Shown piece after piece: positions 54,290 to 62,812 of a DNA stretch of 64,000 nucleotides. The position numbers and the translations under genes are program-made. Within the stretch, counting starts at the first letter, position 1, and the number at the start of each line of letters is the position of its first letter. Origin of the DNA: Candidatus Thorarchaeota archaeon (GTDB taxonomy: Archaea; Asgardarchaeota; Thorarchaeia; Thorarchaeales; Thorarchaeaceae); assembly GCA_004524595.1 (NCBI GenBank), contig SDOA01000005.1:1-64000 (forward strand), given 5' to 3'. A model generated the notes under the pieces. It had not been told where the DNA came from and made no database searches. It saw only the letters and a program-made list of their open reading frames with translations.

Positions 54290-54739
54290 TCAAATCCCTC
54301 CAATATTATTGGGTCCAAGTTCTTTTATTGTCTTCACAAAGCTATTGACAACAGTCTGGAATTTGATTGCTTCAGATGCAGATACCCATTCTAATCGTAA
54401 TCGTTCTGGTTCAATTCCGATGCCTTCAAGAAGAGTCTTCAACATCATGTATCTTCGCCGTGTGTATAGATTCCCTGTTTTATAGTGGCAATCTCCAGGA
54501 TGACATCCTGCTATGAGTACACCATCCGCACCCAATAGTAGTGTCTTTATTATAGCAGCAGGATTCAATCTGCTTGAGCAATTCACTCGGATAGCATGAA
54601 TTTCAGGTGAATACTGAAGTCTACTCGTTCCAGCTAAATCTGCACCAGCATAGCTGCACCAATTGCATAGAAACGCAATAATTCTTGGTCTAAAGACTTC
54701 TTCATTAGATACAGGTACTTTTTCCGATTGCGTCGTCAT
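54290..54739 (-). CDS. mvhD: MvhD/FlpD-type hydrogenase delta subunit
   Basis: The 149-residue protein has the Cys pattern FLCNWCSYAGADLAG, VNCSSRL and GCHPGDCHYKTGN that binds a [2Fe-2S] cluster. MvhD transfers electrons from a hydrogenase or formate dehydrogenase to heterodisulfide reductase HdrA for bifurcation. No hdrA, hdrB or hdrC lies in this window. It is first in the mvhD-fdhA-fdhB operon. Confidence 0.93.
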   Translation of the reverse strand: MTTQSEKVPVSNEEVFRPRIIAFLCNWCSYAGADLAGTSRLQYSPEIHAIRVNCSSRLNPAAIIKTLLLGADGVLIAGCHPGDCHYKTGNLYTRRRYMMLKTLLEGIGIEPERLRLEWVSASEAIKFQTVVNSFVKTIKELGPNNIGGI

Positions 54740-55119
54740 TATCCTCTTCCTATCATTTGTTATTCATTATTCTCTGTCAGATCAGATAGCCATATCTTTC
54801 ATATAGTGCATATTAGCTATTGATATAATGAATCAGAATTCATTTCGATAAATTCCCCCTTATTAATCCATTTGATACGGAAACATGTTTTTTATATTTA
54901 GTTACATATTGAAACTAAAATCAGATTGATATTCAAAATAGATTGGATATAAGTAAGTCAGATATCTCTAACTAAAAAAGAAAACCCCAAATTTGTATCT
55001 TTCTAGTAAAATCAGAGTTCAACTGACCAACTGAATTTATTATATTGATGGGAAAAAAGATGGAAGGAGCGTTATTGGAATAAACTCCTTTCAGTAAGGG
55101 GCAAATGAAAAGATAAGTT
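54740..55119. other. Intergenic region upstream of mvhD
   Basis: This very AT-rich stretch holds the mvhD promoter (TATA-like runs near 54890) and, toward 55060-55095, an imperfect inverted repeat (GGAAGGAG / CTCCTTTC) that can terminate the ssb gene from the right. I see no gene here; a 70-codon frame over 54972-55184 is only an antisense shadow. Confidence 0.5.
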
Positions 55120-55515
55120 CTAAGAACTTCTTGAACCAAGCCCGTAGTCTTTTGCGGACATATCAAGTTGTGAGTTAACCTCAACTATTGGGATATCAGC
55201 TGAAGTGACCAATCCGAATTTTCCAATATGAAGTCGCAGACTACCTTTGAAAAGACCTGCATACCCATTTGTTAAGGTGTAAGTATCACCTTCATTCATT
55301 GTATCAATATTCTCATTCCAAATAGGCATCTGAACAGTTCCAGTTGAATCGCCAACGACAGCATCTTGTACACGATACATCTCTCCATCCTTACGGGATT
55401 CAACAGATCTTTCATCACTTGTATTCATGACCTTGAAAGTAATGTTTACTCGTTTCATTCCGGGCTTAAGCTCGGCAACTGTGGCCTCAATAGGCGCTCT
55501 CTTGTTTTCGCTCAT
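55120..55515 (-). CDS. ssb: Single-stranded-DNA-binding protein without RGG tail
   Basis: The 131-residue protein is only the OB fold: TVAELKPGMKRVNITFKVMNT, VQDAVVGDSTGTVQMPIWNEN and LTNGYAGLFKGSLRLHIGKFG. After the acidic linker it stops with LGSRSS, without the Gly-rich part of the 40-41 kb copies. It is nearly a tandem twin of 55836-56231, and both end in RSS. Confidence 0.92.
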   Translation of the reverse strand: MSENKRAPIEATVAELKPGMKRVNITFKVMNTSDERSVESRKDGEMYRVQDAVVGDSTGTVQMPIWNENIDTMNEGDTYTLTNGYAGLFKGSLRLHIGKFGLVTSADIPIVEVNSQLDMSAKDYGLGSRSS

Positions 55516-55690
55516 TGTATATCACTCGCTCTTGCGAATTCAGGTCATTCAAAACTAGGATAATCCTCGTATGGAAGTAAATGAAGGTTGTAAATCCTCG
55601 ATAAAACCAGACTGAGAAGGTTTGCGTAGTTACTATACCTGTACGTTACAATTTCAGGAGCTTGCTTAAGGCATTATGCATAGCACCGGA
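55516..55690 (-). promoter_or_regulatory. Conserved ssb leader C
   Basis: The leader of the ssb at 55120 matches leader D closely over about 170 nt. It has the CTAGTTTTGAATGACCTG box and hairpin TCGC-AAGA-GCGA (55526-55537) with its end 10 nt before the ATG. The frame equivalent to the small ORFs of A and B is broken by a stop here. The remaining part of the 55516-55835 gap, left of 55835, holds nothing clear. Confidence 0.65.
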
Positions 55691-55835
55691 GTAATAAATA
55701 TGGAATAAGGTTTCGTAAAAAGAGCTAACGGCAACAGGTTTACTCAAAATGAGTATCTTGTCCAAGTTCAATAATTAAAGTGGATCAATATTCCTGATGC
55801 CGTGTGTAAGTCTATGGAAAAATACCATCAAAGTT

Positions 55836-56231
55836 CTAAGAACTTCTTGGAGTACCATTGTAATCTTTAACGGACATATTAAGATTCATGTTCACTTCAT
55901 CGATTGATTCATCAGCTGAAGCAATTGAACCGAACTTTCCTAATTGTAATCTAAGATTAGCTTTGAAGAGACCTGTATACCCGTTTGTAAGGGTATAAGT
56001 TTCACCTTCCTTTACTGTCTCGATAGCCTCATTCCAAATTGGCATTAAGATCGTCCCAGTTGAATCACCAACCATTGCATCTACTACACGGTATGTTTCA
56101 TTAGTATTACGGGACTCAACAGACCTTTCATCACTGATACTCATGACCTTGAAGGTAATGTTGACACTTTTCATTCCGGGCTTAAGCTCGGCAATTGTAG
56201 CCTCAATGGCATCTTTTGTATAATCACTCAT
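55836..56231 (-). CDS. ssb: Single-stranded-DNA-binding protein without RGG tail
   Basis: The 131-residue OB-fold protein: TIAELKPGMKSVNITFKVMSI, VVDAMVGDSTGTILMPIWNEA, LTNGYTGLFKANLRLQLGKFG, ending GTPRSS. Trp in PIWNE and the GLF Phe keep the stacking residues. The copy upstream of it shares leader and protein, which indicates a recent tandem duplication. Confidence 0.92.
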   Translation of the reverse strand: MSDYTKDAIEATIAELKPGMKSVNITFKVMSISDERSVESRNTNETYRVVDAMVGDSTGTILMPIWNEAIETVKEGETYTLTNGYTGLFKANLRLQLGKFGSIASADESIDEVNMNLNMSVKDYNGTPRSS

Positions 56232-56415
56232 TGTATATCACTCGCTCTTGCGAATTCAGGTCATTCAAAACTAGGGTACTTTTCATGTGGAAATACAGGA
56301 AGGTCGTTAATCCTCAATACAACCAGACTGAGAAGGTTTGCATAGTTGCTATGCCTGTACACGAAAGATGCGGAAGTTTGCTTAAGGCGTTATGCATTGT
56401 ATCCTTTGGAAAAGC
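56232..56415 (-). promoter_or_regulatory. Conserved ssb leader D
   Basis: It has the CTAGTTTTGAATGACCTG box (56257-56275), hairpin TCGC-AAGA-GCGA (56242-56253) 10 nt before the ATG, and farther up a perfect stem GCATAG-CAA-CTATGC. It aligns along its length with leader C. The rest of the gap to 56576 holds the promoter and GGAGGG ribosome site of the divergent gene. Confidence 0.65.
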
Positions 56416-56576
56416 AATTGTTATAGAAAGACAATTATGAATGAAATAATGAAGGTCAAAAGGCGGTCTAACCAGTAAAGAACAACTCCGCATTTCTTCA
56501 CTGAATTTAACAGAGAGAAAGGTTGAACATCTAGGTAATAAACTAGAAATTACATGATGTATTCGGAGGGTTATTC

Positions 56577-57491
56577 ATGAGTTTTCGTGAGGCTGAAAGA
56601 AAACGGATAGTAAGAATTAGAGATGATATTTTCCGAGACCCTGGTGGCGGGAGATTTATCCGACGTGAAAGAGAATTTGTCCTGAAAAATCCTCGGCTTA
56701 ACTTATGGGGAGGAATTAGAGAAGATGCTCTCAACTACTTTGAAAGGAATCAAATTATCTGGTGGAAAGGTGAAGAGAATCAATCGAGTGGACACTTACT
56801 TTCATCACAGATAGCTTGTCTTAATCACCTCTATTTTGTCCGACAAAGAAAAGATATTGCGACTGCAATCTTAAAGAATGTTCAATCAGATGTACAAGAA
56901 GCGATGGTTGTAGATGATGGATTTGTTGAATTTGAGGTAATTGGAAAGCAAAACTACCTTGGCGAAAAATCACATACTAGAGGAGCAAATGCAACATCAA
57001 TTGATGCAGTTATGGTGGGCAAGAAATCTGATGGAAAAAATATCCTGATAATGATTGAATGGAAATACACAGAGAACTATAGTTCTGAAAACAAGTATAT
57101 TCCTGCAAGGTCTGAGATATATGATTCATTACTTGAGGGCTCGGATTGTCCAATCAAAGTACAAAAGTTTGAGAGTCTCTATTATGAGCCTTATTACCAA
57201 CTGATGCGGCAGACTCTCTTAGGATGGAAAATGATTCAGAATTATGAGTATGGTTGTGATGAATATGTTCACCTTCATGTGATTCCATCAGACAATAAAG
57301 AACTACTAGAACGAGTTACCTCTCCTGGATTAAAAGGAGAAACGATGTCTAAGGCTTGGCAGAGTGTTTTACACGAGCCTACTCGATACCAACCGGTTAC
57401 ACCAGAGCAACTTCTTTTACCAATCAAAGAATGCAAGGATACTTCATCAATATTCACATATCTCAATAAAAGATACTGGGATAGAATTTGA
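56577..57491 (+). CDS. Putative PD-(D/E)XK nuclease (PGN_0703 type)
   Basis: The 304-residue protein has a possible PD-(D/E)XK core: SIDAVMVGKK (Asp) followed by ILIMIEWKYTE (Glu-x-Lys) around residues 140-165. The C-terminal FxTYLNKRYW and the early NLWGGIREDALNYF fit the proteins annotated as PGN_0703-family putative restriction endonucleases. No methyltransferase gene is nearby. A GGAGGG precedes the ATG. The assignment is a recollection of the family pattern and needs a profile search. Confidence 0.55.
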   Translation: MSFREAERKRIVRIRDDIFRDPGGGRFIRREREFVLKNPRLNLWGGIREDALNYFERNQIIWWKGEENQSSGHLLSSQIACLNHLYFVRQRKDIATAILKNVQSDVQEAMVVDDGFVEFEVIGKQNYLGEKSHTRGANATSIDAVMVGKKSDGKNILIMIEWKYTENYSSENKYIPARSEIYDSLLEGSDCPIKVQKFESLYYEPYYQLMRQTLLGWKMIQNYEYGCDEYVHLHVIPSDNKELLERVTSPGLKGETMSKAWQSVLHEPTRYQPVTPEQLLLPIKECKDTSSIFTYLNKRYWDRI

Positions 57492-57675
57492 TTGTTAAAT
57501 CGAATTTGGTAGACAAAATCATCTTATCTACTTTTCATCTAAATCATGACGGATACTTAGGTTTTATAATCAATTCCAGCTTCGCGAATCATCTCTTGAA
57601 TTCTAAGAGTACCCAATCTTATCAACTTGCTAAAAGAGAGGAAGAGGATAGATACCTCAACCTACTCTCTGTAGA

Positions 57676-58134
57676 TTACCAAAAGCTTGGCATTGGGATT
57701 GGAATAATATAAGGCCAGAGATAGAGAATTAGGAAGACGATAATAAACACCGTAATCATCCCAACAAGAGTCTTTGAGTATCCTTTTGGAATTAGCATAT
57801 CTTCACTATCTATCTTACGAGCAAGGGGAAAGAGACCTACATAGAATGATGCAATAGAGAAAATCATTGCAAGCAGAACCCATGGATGAAGATCGGGAGT
57901 ACCAAAGATAACAATAACTGTAAGGAGTGAAAGGAAGAAGATTTTCGTACCCGCAATCCAATTGATCAGGTACCTCACGAAGTCATGTATTTCCGGATGT
58001 GCTTTCGATTTTTCCCAAGCTCTGAACGTACCAATACCGTTGGCTCTTGTAGAATCTTTCTTAAAATACAGAATAAAGATATTACCAATTTCTAACATCA
58101 TAAAGAAAGCAATTGCAACGACAACAAGACTCAT
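57676..58134 (-). CDS. Small membrane protein
   Basis: The 152-residue protein has four hydrophobic helices (about residues 3-25, 60-80, 88-110 and 122-148) and an amphipathic middle loop with FVRYLINWIAGTK. I do not recognise the family. It converges with the 56577 gene and is 170 bp from the SDR gene, read in the opposite direction. Confidence 0.55.
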   Translation of the reverse strand: MSLVVVAIAFFMMLEIGNIFILYFKKDSTRANGIGTFRAWEKSKAHPEIHDFVRYLINWIAGTKIFFLSLLTVIVIFGTPDLHPWVLLAMIFSIASFYVGLFPLARKIDSEDMLIPKGYSKTLVGMITVFIIVFLILYLWPYIIPIPMPSFW

Positions 58135-58338
58135 TCTTCATCCACAGATAATTGCTCCATAAATACATAGTTGTATCATTAGTTCTTGATCTCTCAAACG
58201 ATAGATTTTTTTTTTGCTTCATCGTAACTTTAAAAACCATTAACCGAGGAAATATTCCAATTTAATCAAGAGATATTTACTTGAAAACGCAGAAGAATTT
58301 ATAGATTGGTGGATGAAGAAGTTTGTAGGGTGAGAGAG

Positions 58339-59283
58339 TTGAGTAAACGTAAGTATGTAAGGCAATACAAATGGTCTAACATCTTAGCAATGATGCGAGG
58401 TGGGGGAGGAGATCTAAAAGAATGTACTGATGATTTAAAAGGACGTTTAGTGGTCATCACAGGTGCAACATCAGGAGTCGGATATGTAACTGCAAGAGAG
58501 TACGCTTCACATGGCACTAACCTTCTTCTTATTAATCGAAATGAAGAAAAATCGATTGCACTATGTGAAGAGATTCGTCAGGAATTTCAAGTAGAATGTG
58601 AGTATAAAATCGCAGATTTTTCACGATTATCTGAGGTACGTAAAGTTGGAAAGGCACTTTTGGAGTCAAACCTAGACATCGATGTTCTTATCCATAATGC
58701 GGGTATTTATTCAACGAGAAAAATAATCACTGAAGATGATAATGAGTTAGTCTTTCAAATAGACTATCTTGGAGCATTCGTTCTAAATTATATGCTTAAA
58801 GATAAACTAAAAGCCCGAGGAAAAACACGCATCATCTTTGTCAATTCAGAAGGTCATCGCTTTGCTGTTTGGGGCATAGGACTGCATGACCCTAAGTATG
58901 AAAAACGTCGACATTCCGGTCTAGGGAGTTATGGCGTAGCAAAAACAGCCCAACTTCTTTCGATGATCAAATTTGATGAATATTTCGAAGGCAGTGGTGT
59001 AACAATAAATGCTATGCATCCAGGAAATGTCAAGACCAGTAGTGGGTCACAAAATGGTCGAATATACCGTTGGTATAAGAGAAACTTAATCGATCGTTCA
59101 GCAAAAGACCCACAGATATCTGCAACAGCATTGTATTATCTCGGAGTATCAAAAGAAGTTGAGGGAATAAGTGGTAAGTTCTTCAACCTTACAACTGAAG
59201 AAGAACCTGCACCTCCTGCACTGGACCGGGAAGTTGCAGATGAGCTTTGGAATAAATCAATAGAGATGGCTGGTTTGGTATGA
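58339..59283 (+). CDS. Short-chain dehydrogenase/reductase (retinol dehydrogenase-like)
   Basis: About 314 residues from TTG 58339, chosen because GGGTGAG lies just upstream; TTG 58306 or GTG 58309 are alternatives. The Rossmann motif is VVITGATSGVGYVTARE, NAG is in IHNAGIY, and the catalytic pair is Ser in VNSEGH and Tyr-xxx-Lys in SYGVAKTAQL. It overlaps the FAD oxidoreductase gene by 4 bp. Substrate is probably a lipid or isoprenoid ketone/alcohol by family. Confidence 0.88.
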   Translation: MSKRKYVRQYKWSNILAMMRGGGGDLKECTDDLKGRLVVITGATSGVGYVTAREYASHGTNLLLINRNEEKSIALCEEIRQEFQVECEYKIADFSRLSEVRKVGKALLESNLDIDVLIHNAGIYSTRKIITEDDNELVFQIDYLGAFVLNYMLKDKLKARGKTRIIFVNSEGHRFAVWGIGLHDPKYEKRRHSGLGSYGVAKTAQLLSMIKFDEYFEGSGVTINAMHPGNVKTSSGSQNGRIYRWYKRNLIDRSAKDPQISATALYYLGVSKEVEGISGKFFNLTTEEEPAPPALDREVADELWNKSIEMAGLV

Positions 59284-60881
59284 GCGAGAACAATCATCGA
59301 ACGATTATTGTCGGCGGGGGCATATCAGGACTGACCGCTGCTGCGTACTTAACAAGAGCAGGTCATGATGTCCTTCTACTAGAGAAGAACAAAGAATGCG
59401 GGGGACTCCTCAATTCATTTAGTCGAGATGGCTTCACATTTGATGCAGGAGCACGAGCAATCCTAAATGCAGGGATAATTCGTCCCATGTTAAAAGAACT
59501 AGAAATTGAACTTGAAATGGTTGATAGCCCCGTATCAATAGGAATCGAGAATGATGTTATCAATCTTGATGTGGAAACTATCTTGGATGACTATAAGCAA
59601 TTGTTAGAGAAGTTATATCCCGAGAGCATCAGAGACATAGAGAAGATCATCTCCAAGATTGAAAGAATCTTCAAAGATATGGGGATTCTTTACGGTATTG
59701 ATAATCCCTATTTTAGAGATATGAAGAATGATAGAAGCTATCTCCTTAAAGAAGTCCTTCCCTGGATGGGAAAATTCATGTTCGCCTTACGTCGAATGAA
59801 TAAGAATAACGAACCTGTTGAATCGTATCTAGAAAATCTAACTTCTAATCAATCCCTTATTGATATCATTGCTCAACATTTCTTCAAAAAGACACCGACA
59901 GCTTTCGCCCTAGGTTACTTCTATACTTATACCGATTATAGGTATCCAAAAGGAGGTACAGGCGAGCTGCCAAAGGCAATAGTGCAAAAAATCATCGATT
60001 GGGGTGGAGAAATCCAGACAGACATTGAAATAGTCGAAGTCAATCCAGCTGAAAAAATAATTAGTGATAAAGATGGTAATACCTATGCATTCGATTACCT
60101 CATCTGGACCGCTGATCTCAAGACATTGTATCGAATCTTAAACACCCAAGGTCTAGAAGAAGAAGTCACTCACGAAATCGTGGAACAGAAGGAGATTCTT
60201 CTTTCCAAACGTGGTTGCGAGTCTGTCTATTCACTATTTGTTGGTGTAGATATGCCATTAGAAACTTTCAGCTCCATTTCAAATGGGCATTTCTTTTATA
60301 CACCATTGAAAGAGGGTCTTGGTGAAGTCCATAAATCAGAACTCAACTCTCTTATCGAGAATTTTAACACTGTATCAAAGGAACAAATTCTACAGTGGTT
60401 GGATAGGTATTTTCAATTAACAACATATGAAATTTCAATTCCTACATTCAGAAATCCTGAATTAGCACCTGAAGGAAAAACGGGTTTAATAATAAGCACT
60501 CTCTTTGAATACGATCTGATTAGAAAAGTAAAGGATGCCAACTGGTATGATGAATTAAAAACCGAAGTCGAAAACCGCATGTTGGAAACCCTTTCTAACT
60601 CTATCTATCCAGGCTTGAAAAACAAGGTACTCTTTCAATCATCCTCAACCCCACTCAGTATCGAATCGGTAGCTGGAAGCTCTGAAGGAGCAATTGTGGG
60701 TTGGTCAAATGAGTCACCCGTTCCTGTTGTACATGAGCTCCGAAAGATGGGAGGCTCAGTTAAGACACCGATTCCACATGTATACCAAGCTGGTCAGTGG
60801 GTATACAGTCCTGCAGGATTACCCACCGCAATTCTTACAGGTTGGCATGCTGCTCAAAATGTAATAAAGACCAAAAAATAA
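59280..60881 (+). CDS. CrtI/retinol saturase-like FAD oxidoreductase
   Basis: The 533-residue protein begins with the FAD Rossmann motif IIVGGGISGLTAAAYLTRAGHDVLLLEKNKECGG. The C-terminal flavin signature is VYQAGQWVYSPAGLPTAILTGWHAAQ, close to carotenoid desaturases and RetSat. Such enzymes saturate or desaturate polyenes. It is coupled to the SDR gene (ATGA) and to a downstream membrane gene, so the three act together. Confidence 0.88.
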   Translation: MSENNHRTIIVGGGISGLTAAAYLTRAGHDVLLLEKNKECGGLLNSFSRDGFTFDAGARAILNAGIIRPMLKELEIELEMVDSPVSIGIENDVINLDVETILDDYKQLLEKLYPESIRDIEKIISKIERIFKDMGILYGIDNPYFRDMKNDRSYLLKEVLPWMGKFMFALRRMNKNNEPVESYLENLTSNQSLIDIIAQHFFKKTPTAFALGYFYTYTDYRYPKGGTGELPKAIVQKIIDWGGEIQTDIEIVEVNPAEKIISDKDGNTYAFDYLIWTADLKTLYRILNTQGLEEEVTHEIVEQKEILLSKRGCESVYSLFVGVDMPLETFSSISNGHFFYTPLKEGLGEVHKSELNSLIENFNTVSKEQILQWLDRYFQLTTYEISIPTFRNPELAPEGKTGLIISTLFEYDLIRKVKDANWYDELKTEVENRMLETLSNSIYPGLKNKVLFQSSSTPLSIESVAGSSEGAIVGWSNESPVPVVHELRKMGGSVKTPIPHVYQAGQWVYSPAGLPTAILTGWHAAQNVIKTKK

Positions 60882-60902
60882 CCTACTAATGGAGATATCG
60901 AT

Positions 60903-61322
60903 ATGTCTGAAATTGATAAACTAAAAAAAGGTGTTGGAAAACGTCTACTTCTTTGGAGTACTGTTAGTGTCATAATTGGATTGGTCTTATATTTTGGTTC
61001 ATCGGGTACAATTCTGGGTGGCATTGGTCTTCAAGCACTGATTTGGGGAGCAATTGATGCAATCATTGCAGTTTCTATTGTTTACAAACAGAAAGAACAA
61101 TCAATCGCGAAAATAACCAAGACTGTGTCTGCTAGTATTAAGTTCGACATTATCGTTCAGGTTGTAGGTCTTATCGTTATCTTGGTATTCTTTCAAGATC
61201 CATACTTCGTGGGTAATGGAATAGGAGTTATCATTCAAGGATTCTTTCTCTTATTACTGGATTACTCTTATCACAACGCACTCAGGAATTTGGGAAAAGA
61301 AACTAAAGATGTTTCTAATTAG
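60903..61322 (+). CDS. Four-helix membrane protein of the SDR/CrtI-like operon
   Basis: The 139-residue protein has four helices (about 16-35, 41-60, 80-97 and 102-122) and a basic N-tail (DKLKKGVGKR). A GGAGAT precedes the ATG. It follows the oxidoreductase gene by 21 bp, so it may present the lipid substrate. The family is not recognised. Confidence 0.7.
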   Translation: MSEIDKLKKGVGKRLLLWSTVSVIIGLVLYFGSSGTILGGIGLQALIWGAIDAIIAVSIVYKQKEQSIAKITKTVSASIKFDIIVQVVGLIVILVFFQDPYFVGNGIGVIIQGFFLLLLDYSYHNALRNLGKETKDVSN

Positions 61323-61498
61323 GTATAGTCAAAGTTTCCAGCATCAATCTTCAAACAGAATTTACCTGTTTCATCTGCCTTGACAGTACAGTCATTGAAA
61401 AAAGAACGCGTAAAATCCAATTTCATGATTAATAGGTCTTGATGGCTAATGGACTTGTTGTCAATTGGAAGACTTGCTGCAATCCTTACAGACTCATA
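61319..61498 (-). pseudogene. Probable coding remnant, 59 codons
   Basis: The frame is open from a TAA at 61501-61499 to a TAA at 61319 and reads ESVRIAASLPIDNKSISHQD...KFCLKIDAGNFDYT, with protein-like composition. An internal ATG at 61426 could start a 35-residue peptide. It overlaps the stop of the 60903 gene. I cannot name the family; a decayed gene is possible. Confidence 0.25.
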
Positions 61499-61571
61499 TT
61501 AGGACAAGTATTCAATGAATAGACTGAAACTAAGGAGGTAGAGAATGAGTATCTAAAAAATAACATAAAAC

Positions 61572-62456
61572 TCAACAACCATTCACATAGGTGTTTGCAC
61601 ATAATTCTGAACAGAACGACTGAGTTTTATTATTAATTTGCCGTAATACAGCGACTTCATCAGAGATGGAATCTCCACAATAGGAGCAAATGTTGTCCAT
61701 ATCAGGCACTGGACCGCAATACGGGGTCAAAACTATACTTTTGATTTCACGTTGAATCTCAATGAATTCTGTATTATCAGATAGAAAAATATAAGCTAAC
61801 CCTTGAAGCAAATCACTGAGCGTGGTCGAATCAACATCCACATCTTTGAGATGCAGGGCAAGATATTCCATTGCCTCGTCAACCATCTCAACCTGGTGAA
61901 TCATCAAATCTTCTAAATGATTCCATTTTTTGTCATTGAGCTTGACTTCAAGACCGTCCTCAAAGAGTTTACGATAGGTATCTACAACATCTCCACTCAT
62001 CTTAGAGTTAATGATGACAAATACTTTAGCAGTCCTTCTGTAGTAAACACCTCTCTTGCTCTTTGCATCTCCCTCATCACGTGTTGAAAATTCCTCAACA
62101 AGACCTTGTTCGACTAGCTTTGGCAGATGGTAATAGCAGTTGAATTTTGAAACCTCTATCTCCGGTATATATTGTTCAATATTAGCAACAATCTCTGGGA
62201 CTGATAACCAGAATCTTTTACCTTTCGTTTCTTCAACAATCGTGGTCTTGACCTTTGTGCCATCTTTCCTGACTTTTTCTTCAAAAGTTACATTCTCAAA
62301 TATCATTTCGGTACCATAACGTAGCGCTACTAGAATTGCGCGTCGAATTGGATCAATAAAAGACTCAACAAGCTCTGGATCCGTAACTGGAATATAACTC
62401 CTCACTTTTGTATCTGGAAAATCAGGTAAAGATTCAACCGTCAACTGCGTCACCAA
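61572..62456 (-). CDS. HTH regulator with a C-terminal Cys4 zinc-type site
   Basis: The 294-residue protein (TTG 62456 or GTG 62453) has an ArsR-like winged-helix region: DPIRRAILVALRYGTEM and FNCYYHLPKLVEQGLVEEF, with an insertion between. Helical segments follow, with LEDLMIHQVEMVDEAMEYLALHLKDVDVD. The C-terminus is CSYCGDSISDE...QSFCSELCANTYVNGC, a TRASH-like C-x2-C...C-x3-C metal site. It is preceded by direct repeats. I infer metal- or redox-dependent gene control. Confidence 0.8.
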   Translation of the reverse strand: MVTQLTVESLPDFPDTKVRSYIPVTDPELVESFIDPIRRAILVALRYGTEMIFENVTFEEKVRKDGTKVKTTIVEETKGKRFWLSVPEIVANIEQYIPEIEVSKFNCYYHLPKLVEQGLVEEFSTRDEGDAKSKRGVYYRRTAKVFVIINSKMSGDVVDTYRKLFEDGLEVKLNDKKWNHLEDLMIHQVEMVDEAMEYLALHLKDVDVDSTTLSDLLQGLAYIFLSDNTEFIEIQREIKSIVLTPYCGPVPDMDNICSYCGDSISDEVAVLRQINNKTQSFCSELCANTYVNGC

Positions 62457-62499
62457 TCAGCAAATTTATAGTTTCAACCGTCAAATTATTTCAAATAAT
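62433..62499. promoter_or_regulatory. Direct repeats and palindrome at the start of the HTH-zinc regulator
   Basis: TTCAACCGTCAA occurs at 62433-62444 and 62473-62484, exactly 40 bp apart. The first lies in the codons for LTVE, the second is upstream. Next to it ATTATTT-C-AAATAAT (62485-62499) is a perfect palindrome. This looks like an autoregulatory operator. Confidence 0.55.
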
Positions 62500-62568
62500 G
62501 AACTTATATTGATTTCTATTTTTACGATTACAACCAAAATTACAAAATAATTGAGTTCATTATATATA

Positions 62569-62580
62569 AGTTTATAAACT
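62569..62580. promoter_or_regulatory. AT-rich palindrome in the divergent promoter region
   Basis: AGTTTATAAACT is self-complementary and follows the TATA-like TTATATATA. It lies between the regulator gene and the tiny ORF at 62651 and may be a promoter element or operator. Confidence 0.4.
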
Positions 62581-62606
62581 ATTGTAACAATTACACTTAT
62601 GTGTGT

Positions 62607-62626
62607 TTAGTATTGCAAAATACTAA
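62607..62626 (+). promoter_or_regulatory. Leader hairpin of the tiny ORF
   Basis: TTAGTATT and AATACTAA pair perfectly around the tetraloop GCAA, 25 nt before the ATG at 62651. Confidence 0.5.
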
Positions 62627-62650
62627 CTAAACAAGAAAGAGATGATAATT

Positions 62651-62770
62651 ATGGCGTTCAGTATCAGAAAAAGAAATCAAAAGAAAGATCTAAGATATGA
62701 TGGTAGACTCCAAAATATCAACAGAGATTCTATTACTACCCATGGCATTGTTTACAAGTCAATTTTATAA
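62651..62770 (+). CDS. Tiny basic protein, 39 residues
   Basis: The frame reads MAFSIRKRNQKKDLRYDG and ends in YKSIL. GAGATGAT precedes the ATG as a ribosome site. It is flanked by a leader hairpin and a strong downstream hairpin, so it looks like a separate small transcript. The peptide is Lys/Arg-rich and could bind nucleic acid. The coding call is weak because of size. Confidence 0.45.
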   Translation: MAFSIRKRNQKKDLRYDGRLQNINRDSITTHGIVYKSIL

Positions 62771-62812
62771 TGACATTTAGAGGATTTAATACCTCGATAT
62801 CTAAATAAATTA

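Noticed and set aside
57488..57712. Plus-strand frame after the nuclease gene
   Set aside because: It begins with TTG without ribosome site and runs into the end of the convergent membrane gene; composition is not protein-like.
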